A stretch of 64,000 nt of DNA from a beta proteobacterium L13 (lineage in GTDB: Bacteria; Pseudomonadota; Gammaproteobacteria; Burkholderiales; Chromobacteriaceae), in the NCBI GenBank assembly GCA_000335715.1, contig AMYZ01000018.1, positions 24,111 through 88,110 on the forward strand. The letters run 5' to 3'. This document shows positions 26,740 through 35,019 of this stretch, piece by piece. Each line of letters starts with the position of its first letter. Positions within the stretch are counted from its first letter, which is position 1. Position numbers and translations under genes: made by a program. The notes under the pieces were generated by a model that did no database searches, was not told the origin of the DNA, and saw only the letters and a list, made by a program, of their open reading frames with translations.

Positions 26740-27561
26740 ATGATCAGCAATTTCAAATATTTTTTGCCGATAATATTATTGGCAGCCTGCAATAGTCTGT
26801 ATGCTCAGAGCGTCAAATCATTAGGCGATAGATCTCCAGCAATTAACCAGGCGGGTGATAAATCTACCGTTATCATCAATTACGACAAAGAACGAATTGG
26901 TAAGAAAATAGCAATCCGGGAGGCGTATCTAATTCCAATGGATTCGTTTGCTGAGAGAGAATGCCAAGTCTCGGATTCGTGCATGGGCTTCTATGAATCA
27001 GTTTCACTTTACATCAAAGTTCAAAGCATTTGGCCTGAGCCGATTCTTTTGACAGCCGCACGCTTGGATTTGAATAAGTTTCAAACTAAGTGGCCGCGTC
27101 CTGGCGGTCTAGGAAGGAATACCCTAGGAGATAGAATAACCAGTCAATTCGAGCCCGGTGATTTTTTTCTGAGGCCGGGTGAGATAAAGTTGATTAGATT
27201 GGAGAAAGGCATCCGTTTGACAGGAGTGATGGATTTTTTTACGGAGGAGCTACGTGGGGAACCTTTTGGTGATACGGCGCCTGGATTTATAAACAATCTT
27301 CATCGCGTTGTTGAATTGAATGATTTTTTTGCAAAGAAATATGGCAGACGGGCAAGCTTGATATTGACAATCTATGAGAAGGACTATAGACCGTTGCTTG
27401 TGACATCATTTCTTCTCTCTGATGGCGACAACCTATTCGGAGCTGGTGACGAAAGAAATAGTAAATACAAGCTCAAGCACGATGCGTTTATTGCTGAAGT
27501 ACTTTACCGCCTAAACGGTGGGAAAAGAAGTTTCGACAAAAGATTTTATGGAAATAATTAA
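26740..27561 (+). CDS. Putative exported or lipoprotein with GDRSPAIN motif
   Basis: 273 residues. The N-terminus MISNFKYFLPIILLAACNSL is a signal sequence with a possible lipobox (LAAC); cleavage after LYA is the alternative. Directly after it comes LGDRSPAINQAGDKS then TVIINY, repeating the motif of the preceding small protein. The remaining 220 residues look like a mixed beta-rich domain with no family I know. It starts 12 bases after the previous stop, so the two form a unit, probably in the periplasm. Confidence 0.65.
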   Translation: MISNFKYFLPIILLAACNSLYAQSVKSLGDRSPAINQAGDKSTVIINYDKERIGKKIAIREAYLIPMDSFAERECQVSDSCMGFYESVSLYIKVQSIWPEPILLTAARLDLNKFQTKWPRPGGLGRNTLGDRITSQFEPGDFFLRPGEIKLIRLEKGIRLTGVMDFFTEELRGEPFGDTAPGFINNLHRVVELNDFFAKKYGRRASLILTIYEKDYRPLLVTSFLLSDGDNLFGAGDERNSKYKLKHDAFIAEVLYRLNGGKRSFDKRFYGNN

Positions 27562-27938
27562 AACAAAACCGTATTTTACGGTGCGCCAATAGTAATTATT
27601 TAATTTGCACTGCATGCCCTGGTTGCGTTAGAGCTCTCTGAAGATGTCGTGATTTCATAATCCTGCTCTCCAAAGGCTAAGGTTTCCATTGGGGTAAAAT
27701 GCCTCTATAAAATTGCTCTTGTCTGAATAGGGTGGCAAACAACGTGCGTAAAATGACCTTGCCAGGCTTATTGAACTCACTCAAGAATCACCGTGATAAA
27801 TAATTTAATTTCGTTGATTGGCCGCTAAGCGGTGTAATGAATTTTAATGTCTTGGTGTTGCTGGTGGTATAAAAACTATCAAACATCTTGATTCGATATG
27901 ACATTGACAAAAGCGGATTTCATAGAGGCTACCGTACC
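27562..27938. other. AT-rich gap, nothing recognised
   Basis: 377 bases between the GDRSPAIN protein and the DUF3883 protein. I see no gene, repeat or clear terminator. The last 100 bases probably hold the promoter of the DUF3883 gene. Confidence 0.4.
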
Positions 27939-28694
27939 ATGCTCGCCCTTAACCAGATTATCGACACAAAAAAGCTTGCTGAAATTACCGCCGGTGGAAG
28001 AGACTTCATAAGAACTAAGGACGGAAAAGTCTTGGGGGTCGCAATACATCTAAATTTAAATCCAGAAGCTCCAAATATTGTGTTGGTTGGGCGTGGAGAA
28101 CAGCGTCAACACCGTGCTCGCCTCTACGTTACCCAAGCAACCGCTGTGCCAGCATTCGTGAAGCGAGCAAGTAACCAATGGGAATATATCGGCAACTACC
28201 GTGCTTTGAAATATTCTGAGTCTAAAGACGTGATCAAGCAGTTTGACGCGGGAAACCGTATTCCAGATACCGTTGCAGGAGTACTCTTTCTTGAGCCTGC
28301 TATAGCAGAAGAGAGCATCTCTGTGTTTGGTGAAGGCTTTCCCGATGCTAAGAATCGTAAAGAAATTGAAGAAAAAGCTATCTCCTATGTCTGGTCTATG
28401 CTTGAGGCCCGTGGATATGCCGTAGAGGACAAACAGGCAGACAACTTAGGTTATGATCTCCTAGCAACTCACCCTACTCATCAGCTATTCGTTGAGGTCA
28501 AAGGAACCGACGCCCACGAACCAAGATTTTATCTGACTAGGAACGAATGGGCTGTCGGACAAAGAGAACCAGATTGGCGTCTTTTTGTTGTTACATCGGC
28601 CCGATCAGAGTATAGAATCTTTGAATACTCCTCTGTAGAAGTTGAAGAGTACTTCACCCTAGATCCACTCTGTTGGGCATGTGTTGCCAAGTGA
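27939..28694 (+). CDS. DUF3883-domain nuclease-like protein with SRA-like N-terminus
   Basis: 251 residues. The C-terminal half (about 145-240) is a DUF3883-type restriction-nuclease fold: YDLLATH, FVEVKGTDAHEPRFYLTRNE and WRLFVV place the Asp and Glu-x-Lys pair. The N-terminal half (residues about 10-110, with IRTKDGKVLGVAIHLN and RQHRARLYV) resembles ScoMcrA-like SRA domains that read modified DNA; this is a weaker call. The likely role is type IV-like restriction of modified phage DNA. The ATG at 27939 follows AGAGG; the frame is open from 27888. Confidence 0.7.
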   Translation: MLALNQIIDTKKLAEITAGGRDFIRTKDGKVLGVAIHLNLNPEAPNIVLVGRGEQRQHRARLYVTQATAVPAFVKRASNQWEYIGNYRALKYSESKDVIKQFDAGNRIPDTVAGVLFLEPAIAEESISVFGEGFPDAKNRKEIEEKAISYVWSMLEARGYAVEDKQADNLGYDLLATHPTHQLFVEVKGTDAHEPRFYLTRNEWAVGQREPDWRLFVVTSARSEYRIFEYSSVEVEEYFTLDPLCWACVAK

Positions 28695-28936
28695 TATCTT
28701 AGCGTCATGAGGTGAGCGAGTTTCTATGGCTTAAATAAATTTCAATATGCCATTGCTGCTTATCCAGTAACAGAAATAATGCTAGCAAGAGCATGGCAAG
28801 GCTCTTGCCAACTGTTATCAGTGCATAAGAATAGAGCAGGGGAGAGGTAATTCAGTGGAAAATACAGACTAACTGGTTGATACCAAACATGACAAGCAGA
28901 AAAAATTACATCACTTCGTACATGACAGCTATCTAG

Positions 28937-29377
28937 ATGCATGGCGAGTACCAAGCACTATTTATGTGTATGATCTTAAAAATAATAAGCAATTCGAAAA
29001 AAACAGGTCGTGATATTGGTGCGGAGAAAGGCTTCAATATCTTTGGCTTCGATGAAAAGGTAATAAGCTTGCTCCGCAACACATTTTCGGAGCGGGGGAG
29101 CGGGGTCAGCAGGGTGGGGTCTATCACCCTAATCCAGAAGTCCGATGTAATAGGAAAAGCAATAAAGCAGCATAAAGACCCTCTGAGGGAGTTCAGAAAT
29201 AGTATATTCCATCTTCGATCTGATACCGTCGCATCAGAGAGGTTCTTCGAAAGTAAGGCTTCCCGAATTGTATGGGCGGAAGAATTGCATGCGGACTTCA
29301 GAGCTTTTTTTCTGAATACCGTATTCTCAGCGAAATCCACTACGCGATGCATGATCGAGCAACCGAGATGCAGGTAG
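28937..29377 (+). CDS. HEPN-like hypothetical protein, perhaps missing its N-terminus
   Basis: 146 residues. REFRNSIFHLR contains an R-N-x-x-x-H pattern like the active site of HEPN RNases, within a helical stretch (about residues 85-125). An in-frame TAG lies immediately before the ATG and there is no ribosome site, so the gene may have lost its start. A longer ancestral gene is suggested by short coding-like stretches in the 240 bases upstream. The HEPN assignment rests on the motif alone. Confidence 0.45.
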   Translation: MHGEYQALFMCMILKIISNSKKTGRDIGAEKGFNIFGFDEKVISLLRNTFSERGSGVSRVGSITLIQKSDVIGKAIKQHKDPLREFRNSIFHLRSDTVASERFFESKASRIVWAEELHADFRAFFLNTVFSAKSTTRCMIEQPRCR

Positions 29378-29641
29378 GTAGATCACGTCGTATGGGTGAA
29401 TGAATTGCAAGCGATAACTTGAGCTCACTGGCCCTTTGGGCTGTTCTGTCTCTTGTAGGCCCTATGCCTTTACGAGCATATGAACAGTACTATAATCGGT
29501 CGACTATGGGCGCATTTTAGACATGATCGAGGCGCGGCGCGGATTCGTGAGATATGATCTGACGCTCTAGCAATTTTGTTATGACTGGCCGATGAGTCGT
29601 TATATTCACTGTCGTCCATCAATAAATTAGAGGAAACAAAA

Positions 29642-31144
29642 TTGAGATATTATATATTCACATCCAAATCTAAAGTTGGTGAAATATCGCACTACCCCGC
29701 GATAGTTTTAAGAAGAGATAGCTGGGATGATTTTGGGTATAAAACCACATTGGATCTCACTTATTATCCTTCTGAGGGTGAGGGTGGGAAACAATTAGGT
29801 CATGTCAAAATTCTAAATAAAAAGGATGAATCGGGTTATACCCAATTTGAAGAATTTGAATTTGATTGCTTAGGTGAAGACTACTGTTCTCTAGGTCAGA
29901 GCACAGAATATTATACAAACATCAAAGAGCTAAAATTAGAGCGTGTTCTTGAAGATATAAGAGACTGTGCAATCAGTGATGCAATAAGAGATGAGTTTAT
30001 TAATTTGCAAGGCTTTAGCTCATCTCTTCTGAGGTCTAGTCGAGCTGAAAAATTATTGAATGAAGCAAAGGTCATATTCTCTAGTCAAGTAACTGTGCCC
30101 ATGAGGTCAAATGATGATTTATCATTTGGGTATAAAATAAAACTGCCAAATTCACGAGAAGTGACAAGTGTTGATTTTGATTTTTCTAGGCAAGATATAT
30201 TGCCGTATCGTGTCAATATTATTGTTGGTAAAAATGCTTGCGGTAAGAGTCAAATTTTATCAAATCTAGCGTTGAAATTATCAGGCATGGCGCTAGATTC
30301 TCAAGGGGAGGTTTGTCGTAAAAATGGCAATTCTATATTCGGTGATGTTCATGTGATATCTTATAGTCCGTTTGATACATTTAAGGATATATCAGAATTA
30401 AATGGCGGCAAGGTGTCAAAGAGTAACATGAGCTCTGGTCTTATACCATACAGATTTTATGGTATAAGAAAGTTAATAACCGTTGATGGCAAACAAGAGG
30501 TGCTGCTCAAGTCTCATGCGGAGATAAAAAAAGAGCTGGTTCGTAGCTACAACGAAATTATTAAAAGTAATAAACGTGACTTTCTCACGGAAATGCTTGA
30601 GCTTTGCTTGGGTTGGAGCGTTGTTATAGGGGACCCTAAACAATTGCTTGAAAAGTATGACTACCTTAGTAGCGGGCAGAAGATTTTATTTAAGATGATT
30701 ACTGATTTTTTGTCTTCTGTAGGAAAAGATGACTTAGTTCTGATTGATGAGCCAGAAACATACTTACACCCCCAGGGTGTAAGCAACTTTTATCATTGCC
30801 TTAATAAATTACTCTCATTTACGCAGTCCTACTGCATCCTTGCAACGCACTCGCCAATTTTAATTCAAGAAACACCGTCTAGGTATATAAATATACTCTC
30901 TAGTGTTGGCTCGAATATTAAGGCCAAAAGACCAAACTCAGAGACCCTGGGGCAGGGGCTGAATTCGATAATAAATGAAGTTTTTAAACTGGAATTTGAT
31001 GACTTAAGCTTTTTTGACACTTTGAAAAATTTTCACACTCAAGATGTTTCGCTTCAAGAGCTCGAGAGGATATTAGGAAATAGCCTGGATTTTAGTGCAA
31101 AGAGCTATTACATGAGTTTGAGAGGTGTGGATAATGAAGAGTAG
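29642..31144 (+). CDS. ptuA: Septu-type AAA ATPase (PtuA-like)
   Basis: 500 residues: a divergent N-terminal region (1-170), then an ABC/RecF-type ATPase with Walker A VGKNACGKSQ (about 200), signature YLSSGQK, Walker B DDLVLIDEPETYLHP and the H-loop ATHSPIL. The next gene encodes an HNH nuclease overlapping by 11 bases, the layout of Septu (PtuA-PtuB) anti-phage systems. A TTG start is used, seven bases after AGGA. The gene is AT-rich compared with its neighbours, suggesting separate transfer. Other ATPase-HNH pairs are possible. Confidence 0.78.
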   Translation: MRYYIFTSKSKVGEISHYPAIVLRRDSWDDFGYKTTLDLTYYPSEGEGGKQLGHVKILNKKDESGYTQFEEFEFDCLGEDYCSLGQSTEYYTNIKELKLERVLEDIRDCAISDAIRDEFINLQGFSSSLLRSSRAEKLLNEAKVIFSSQVTVPMRSNDDLSFGYKIKLPNSREVTSVDFDFSRQDILPYRVNIIVGKNACGKSQILSNLALKLSGMALDSQGEVCRKNGNSIFGDVHVISYSPFDTFKDISELNGGKVSKSNMSSGLIPYRFYGIRKLITVDGKQEVLLKSHAEIKKELVRSYNEIIKSNKRDFLTEMLELCLGWSVVIGDPKQLLEKYDYLSSGQKILFKMITDFLSSVGKDDLVLIDEPETYLHPQGVSNFYHCLNKLLSFTQSYCILATHSPILIQETPSRYINILSSVGSNIKAKRPNSETLGQGLNSIINEVFKLEFDDLSFFDTLKNFHTQDVSLQELERILGNSLDFSAKSYYMSLRGVDNEE

Positions 31145-31961
31145 CGTTAGGCCTAGCATTGTTGAGCCGGAAAATTTCGATAATTTTATAAAACATCGTA
31201 GTGGCCATACTAGAGTCAATCTAGTTAGTGTTCAAAAGAAAATACGATATTATTATCGTCATTATGATAGCCATGGCTCTGGACTGCATAAGATAAAGCC
31301 TAATCGATTATGTGTCGGTGAAAAAGATACAATGATCCAGGTGTACGAGAGCTATGAGTCAAAAGCTATTATTGCATTTCGAGATGCGTTGTTCGAACAT
31401 ATTTCGGTGTGTGCGTATTGTGGATTGGGTGAAACTGTCCATTTAGATCATTATCTTCCAAAGAGTGAGTTTGCAGAATACGCTTTGTATACAGGCAATT
31501 TAATACCATGCTGTTACAAATGCAACTCTACGTATAAAAAAACGGGCTATGAAGAAGGTGGTGACCGAGTATATTTTCACCCTTATATAGATAGTATTAA
31601 CGATTTTGATGTCTTAAGGGCTTCCGTTAGAGTAATAAATGGAAGTGTAATTATACATTACAACATAAACGCTACTTCTGGAGTAGATGCTGGTACAGTG
31701 CTTGTCTTAAAGAAGCATTTCAAACATTTAGGGCTGAGGGAGCGATATCTTAAATATGCCACTTCATATTTGTCCAACATGAAGCCTGTATTTTCTAATG
31801 AATATGGCTTGAGCCGAGATGTTCGCAAACTCAAAGATGCTCTTGAATCTAAATATGAAGATGCACTCGCGGAGTATGGGAATAATCATTGGAAATCAGC
31901 ATTGTTAAAAAACCTAAGATCGAATGATGAGTTCTGTGGTGGTGGCTTTTTGAACGTCTGA
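31134..31961 (+). CDS. ptuB: Septu-type HNH endonuclease (PtuB-like)
   Basis: 275 residues. The HNH core has CAYCGLGETVHLDHYLPKSE then NLIPCCYKCNSTYK (about residues 95-145), with both zinc CxxC pairs and the catalytic His. It would cut DNA or RNA once the PtuA ATPase is triggered by phage. The ATG at 31134 lies inside the ptuA end with GAGAGG eight bases upstream; a GTG at 31125 adds three residues. Same low GC as ptuA. Confidence 0.8.
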   Translation: MKSSVRPSIVEPENFDNFIKHRSGHTRVNLVSVQKKIRYYYRHYDSHGSGLHKIKPNRLCVGEKDTMIQVYESYESKAIIAFRDALFEHISVCAYCGLGETVHLDHYLPKSEFAEYALYTGNLIPCCYKCNSTYKKTGYEEGGDRVYFHPYIDSINDFDVLRASVRVINGSVIIHYNINATSGVDAGTVLVLKKHFKHLGLRERYLKYATSYLSNMKPVFSNEYGLSRDVRKLKDALESKYEDALAEYGNNHWKSALLKNLRSNDEFCGGGFLNV

Positions 31962-32143
31962 TATGTATAACAAACGCCCCAAGTGGGACTGTAAGCGAGT
32001 GGCGTCTCTAGTTACTTTGAGCCGAGGTGGTTGCGGTTGTTGTAATTGGCTTTAGTCGTTTTGAGTCCAATTTTCCGATATGTATACAGGCGTTAAAAGA
32101 AAATTTTGTGGACTGTCCCGGGTGCAGTAGACAAATTCCCACC

Positions 32144-32983
32144 TCACGCCGAAGCCCGCTCAAAGGCCTCGGGACTGATGCCGCCCAGGTGACTGTGGCG
32201 GCGGGTTCGATTGTAAAAAACCTCGATGTAATCGAATACATCTGACTTGGCCAAGTCGCGGGTTTTGTAAATCCGTTTGCGGATACGCTCCTTCTTCAGA
32301 CTGCTGAAGAAGGACTCTGCCACGGCGTTATCCCAGCAGTTGCCACGGCGACTCATGCTGGGTTCAAGGTTGTGGGAGAGGCAGAAACGGCGCCAGTCAT
32401 CACTGCCATATTGCGAGCCCTGATCGGAATGGACCAGCACGCGACCAGTAGGTTTGCGCCGCCACAGTGCCATCAGCAGGGCATCCAGCGCCAGCTCGCG
32501 GCTCAATGTCGGTTTCATCGACCAGCCCACCACCTTGCGTGAGAACAAGTCGATCACCACCGCCAGATAAAGCCAGCCCTGGCAGGTACGAATGTAGGTA
32601 ATGTCCGTCACCCAGGTCTGGTCAGGCTGTGACGTCGTGAACTCGCGATTCAGATTGTTGGAGGCCAACAAGGACGGGCGACCAGCAATAGGCCGTGGCG
32701 CCTTATAACCGCGCTGGGCCTTGATGCGGTGTTGCCGCATGATTCTGGCGACGCGGTGTTTGCCGCATACCTCACCGATCTCGCGCAGGTCACCCAACAC
32801 GCGGCGTGACCCATATACCCCGCCACTGGCCCGCCAGGAATCTCGAATCAACGCCAGCAATCTGGCATCTTCCTTGGCATGGTCGGACTCGGGGCGATGC
32901 GGCCATTGGTAAAAGCCCGCGCGGGCAACCTGCAGCAAACGACACATGGTCGTCAGCGGCCAGGTATGTCGATGCTCGTTCAT
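32144..32983 (-). CDS. IS3-family transposase OrfB (DDE catalytic frame)
   Basis: 279 residues with the integrase core: TWVTDITYIRTCQG (Asp), LVHSDQGSQYGS (Asp) and DNAVAESFFSSLKKE (Glu), all intact. It is probably made as an OrfAB fusion: the frame stays open upstream through QGVRVRYRF to the A7G slippery site in orfA. The element looks competent to transpose. Confidence 0.92.
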   Translation of the reverse strand: MNEHRHTWPLTTMCRLLQVARAGFYQWPHRPESDHAKEDARLLALIRDSWRASGGVYGSRRVLGDLREIGEVCGKHRVARIMRQHRIKAQRGYKAPRPIAGRPSLLASNNLNREFTTSQPDQTWVTDITYIRTCQGWLYLAVVIDLFSRKVVGWSMKPTLSRELALDALLMALWRRKPTGRVLVHSDQGSQYGSDDWRRFCLSHNLEPSMSRRGNCWDNAVAESFFSSLKKERIRKRIYKTRDLAKSDVFDYIEVFYNRTRRHSHLGGISPEAFERASA

Positions 32984-32994
32984 GAAGCGGTACC

Positions 32995-33285
32995 TTACTC
33001 GGACTCCCTGGCAAAGTACCGCGCGGCTTTTTTTAGAATATCTCGCTCTTCTTCTGTGCGACGCAGTTGCGCCTTCAGGCGAAGGATTTCGCTCTTGGCC
33101 TCGATCAGCTCGGCAGCCTGTTTCTCCGAGTTATCCGGGGCGACAGCCTTCACCCACTTGTACAGGCTGTGGCTGGAAACCCCAAGCCGAGCGGAAACCT
33201 CGGCCACAGAGTAGCCGCGCTCTGTGACCTGTTTGACGGCTTCTTCTTTAAATTCAGGGGTGAAACGCTGTGTGCTCATGGACAT
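32995..33285 (-). CDS. IS3-family OrfA (HTH)
   Basis: 96 residues with an HTH (FTPEFKEEAVKQVTERGYSV) and a leucine-zipper-like stretch (AAELIEAKSEILRLKAQLRR). Near its end the codons CTA AAA AAA GCC (T7 on the plus strand at 33028-33034) form a slippery site for a -1 frameshift into orfB. Confidence 0.92.
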   Translation of the reverse strand: MSMSTQRFTPEFKEEAVKQVTERGYSVAEVSARLGVSSHSLYKWVKAVAPDNSEKQAAELIEAKSEILRLKAQLRRTEEERDILKKAARYFARESE

Positions 33286-33370
33286 CCTCCTATGCTCAAA
33301 TCATAGTGCAGGATTGCCTACAGGAGCCGGGGCAGTCCAGGTTGATCGCCAGTAAGTGCGCTGTAGAGAA

Positions 33371-35017
33371 TCAACATGAACAGATGCGGCTTAAGGGGAT
33401 GGGTGTAGCGCTCGTCCCGTTCCTGTTGATGAACTGCGACGGTGCAGCATTTTTAACCTCCCCCTGCCGGTTGATGCGAGAGGTCGACGTCATCAACACA
33501 CAAGCCTTTACGGCTCGAGTGATCCCGACGTAATGCAGGTTTAGGCATTGTTTCTCGTTCTCGAAAATGATCTGCCCATACGTTCCCGGCGGATAAATGC
33601 GTTTCGGGATGACGTGATCGTAAAGATCTGCATGAAAAACGAGGTCAAACTCCAGTCCTTTCGCCTTGTGCAGAGTCATAATTTGAACGGCATCTCGGCT
33701 GGGGCTTTGGAACCAACGCAGCTTGGTGGCATCCCCGCACACATTGTTAAGCTCCATCTTGCCAGCCATCGATGGCGCTTGACCTAGCAGGAGTGTAGCT
33801 GAGTCAATCATAGACTCGACTAGTTGGTTATCTGTGCAAGTCCGGCAACGCAAAAGTGATCGGCGAAGCGCTCGCAGTTTAAGCTGGTTTAACTTATGTG
33901 TACCGACCTTCTCAATTAACGGTTCGACGGTCAACTGTTTGTTGTAGCGTAACTTTAGCAAATCCGAGAAAAGGTTTGACTCTACTAATGGAGCCGTTTC
34001 AAAGGGATTTTCCTCAAAAAGATAGTGGATAAGCCCGAGGTGGCCTGCAATCAACCGTGCAGAATGCTGATTTCGGCACAAAATGGCCACCCTATCCGGC
34101 GAAGCTACTTGGTAAATGCCCATCAAATTGCAAATGGCGTTTTTTAGCCAGTCTCCCATATGACGCTGATCGCCATGTATAGTTTTTATAAATACCCGCA
34201 TATCCTTCGTCGGCGGGACCGGGTGGTTTGGATCGAGCAGGCGTAGCGCAAAGTCGTTGATTGAAGGGTGACTGCGGAAATTGGTGGTGATGGCAAAGCG
34301 TGCAAAGCCGCTGTTCTGCGCAGCAAGCTCCAGCAGATAACGGGAATCCTTTTGCGCGAAAGCATAAATGGACTGGTCGCCGTCGCCGACCGCAACAGCG
34401 GTCAAACCCAGAGCCTTGAGCTTCAGAAAAAGCTCGTGTTGGAAGTACCCGCTGTCCTGGTACTCGTCGATAAATATGGCGCGATACCGTGCCATAAGGT
34501 ATTTCTGGCAGGCAATGGATTGGTCGACCACATAGCGGGCGAGCATGCCCACGGCTTCTAGAGGGACAAAACCCTGGGCAAGCGATCCTTGCAAGAACGG
34601 CAGGAACTCGTTCGTGTTGGCAACGGTTGCGTCCTGAATCGGCGTTGCCGGCAGCAAGAGCCTCACCGGGTCGGGCAGCTCTCTGAGCTTGGCCGTCATG
34701 GCTTCAGCCCCCATAGGCATCAACTGCCGCACGAATGGAAAAACTATCTCCCGAAGGCAAAATTCGTCGATCGTGCCGAAGAATGAATGCTTTACATCGA
34801 AAGCGTCGGCTTTGCAACGGCGTGCCAGCTCATCGCTCGCTTTGTTCGTGAAGGAAATGGCGATAATGCCCTGGTAAGGGCGCAACTCCGATACCAGGTT
34901 CCGGATCTTGCGTGACAGGACGCTGGTTTTTCCACTGCCGGGACGGGCGACGATCACCATGTCGCTCAGGCATTGAATAGCTTGGTCCTGCTGGAGATTG
35001 GGTGTGAAGTTGGCCAT
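33371..35017 (-). CDS. gajB: Gabija GajB, UvrD-like helicase
   Basis: 548 residues of SF1A helicase: Walker A VARPGSGKTSV (about residue 25), ISFTNKASDEL, IFIDEYQDSG (Walker B), VGDGDQSIYAF, TTNFRSH, TLHKAKGLEFDLVF and YVGITRA. Its partner gajA ends two bases upstream, the standard Gabija order. In Gabija the GajA tetramer nicks DNA and GajB responds to DNA ends and consumes nucleotides. The ATG at 35017 (MANFTPN) is chosen because the frame upstream runs into gajA. Confidence 0.88.
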   Translation of the reverse strand: MANFTPNLQQDQAIQCLSDMVIVARPGSGKTSVLSRKIRNLVSELRPYQGIIAISFTNKASDELARRCKADAFDVKHSFFGTIDEFCLREIVFPFVRQLMPMGAEAMTAKLRELPDPVRLLLPATPIQDATVANTNEFLPFLQGSLAQGFVPLEAVGMLARYVVDQSIACQKYLMARYRAIFIDEYQDSGYFQHELFLKLKALGLTAVAVGDGDQSIYAFAQKDSRYLLELAAQNSGFARFAITTNFRSHPSINDFALRLLDPNHPVPPTKDMRVFIKTIHGDQRHMGDWLKNAICNLMGIYQVASPDRVAILCRNQHSARLIAGHLGLIHYLFEENPFETAPLVESNLFSDLLKLRYNKQLTVEPLIEKVGTHKLNQLKLRALRRSLLRCRTCTDNQLVESMIDSATLLLGQAPSMAGKMELNNVCGDATKLRWFQSPSRDAVQIMTLHKAKGLEFDLVFHADLYDHVIPKRIYPPGTYGQIIFENEKQCLNLHYVGITRAVKACVLMTSTSRINRQGEVKNAAPSQFINRNGTSATPIPLSRICSC

Positions 35018-35019
35018 GG

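Larger units (their letters stand above)
32109..33339 (-). mobile_element. IS3-family insertion sequence, about 1.23 kb
   Basis: Imperfect terminal inverted repeats begin TGGACTGTCCCGG on the left and TGGACTGCCCCGG on the right strand (33339 inward). Two overlapping frames encode OrfA and OrfAB. It sits between ptuB and gajB, ending 32 bases beyond the gajB stop. Flanking bases (TTG left, GGT right) show no target duplication, so the flanks may have rearranged. Confidence 0.88.
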
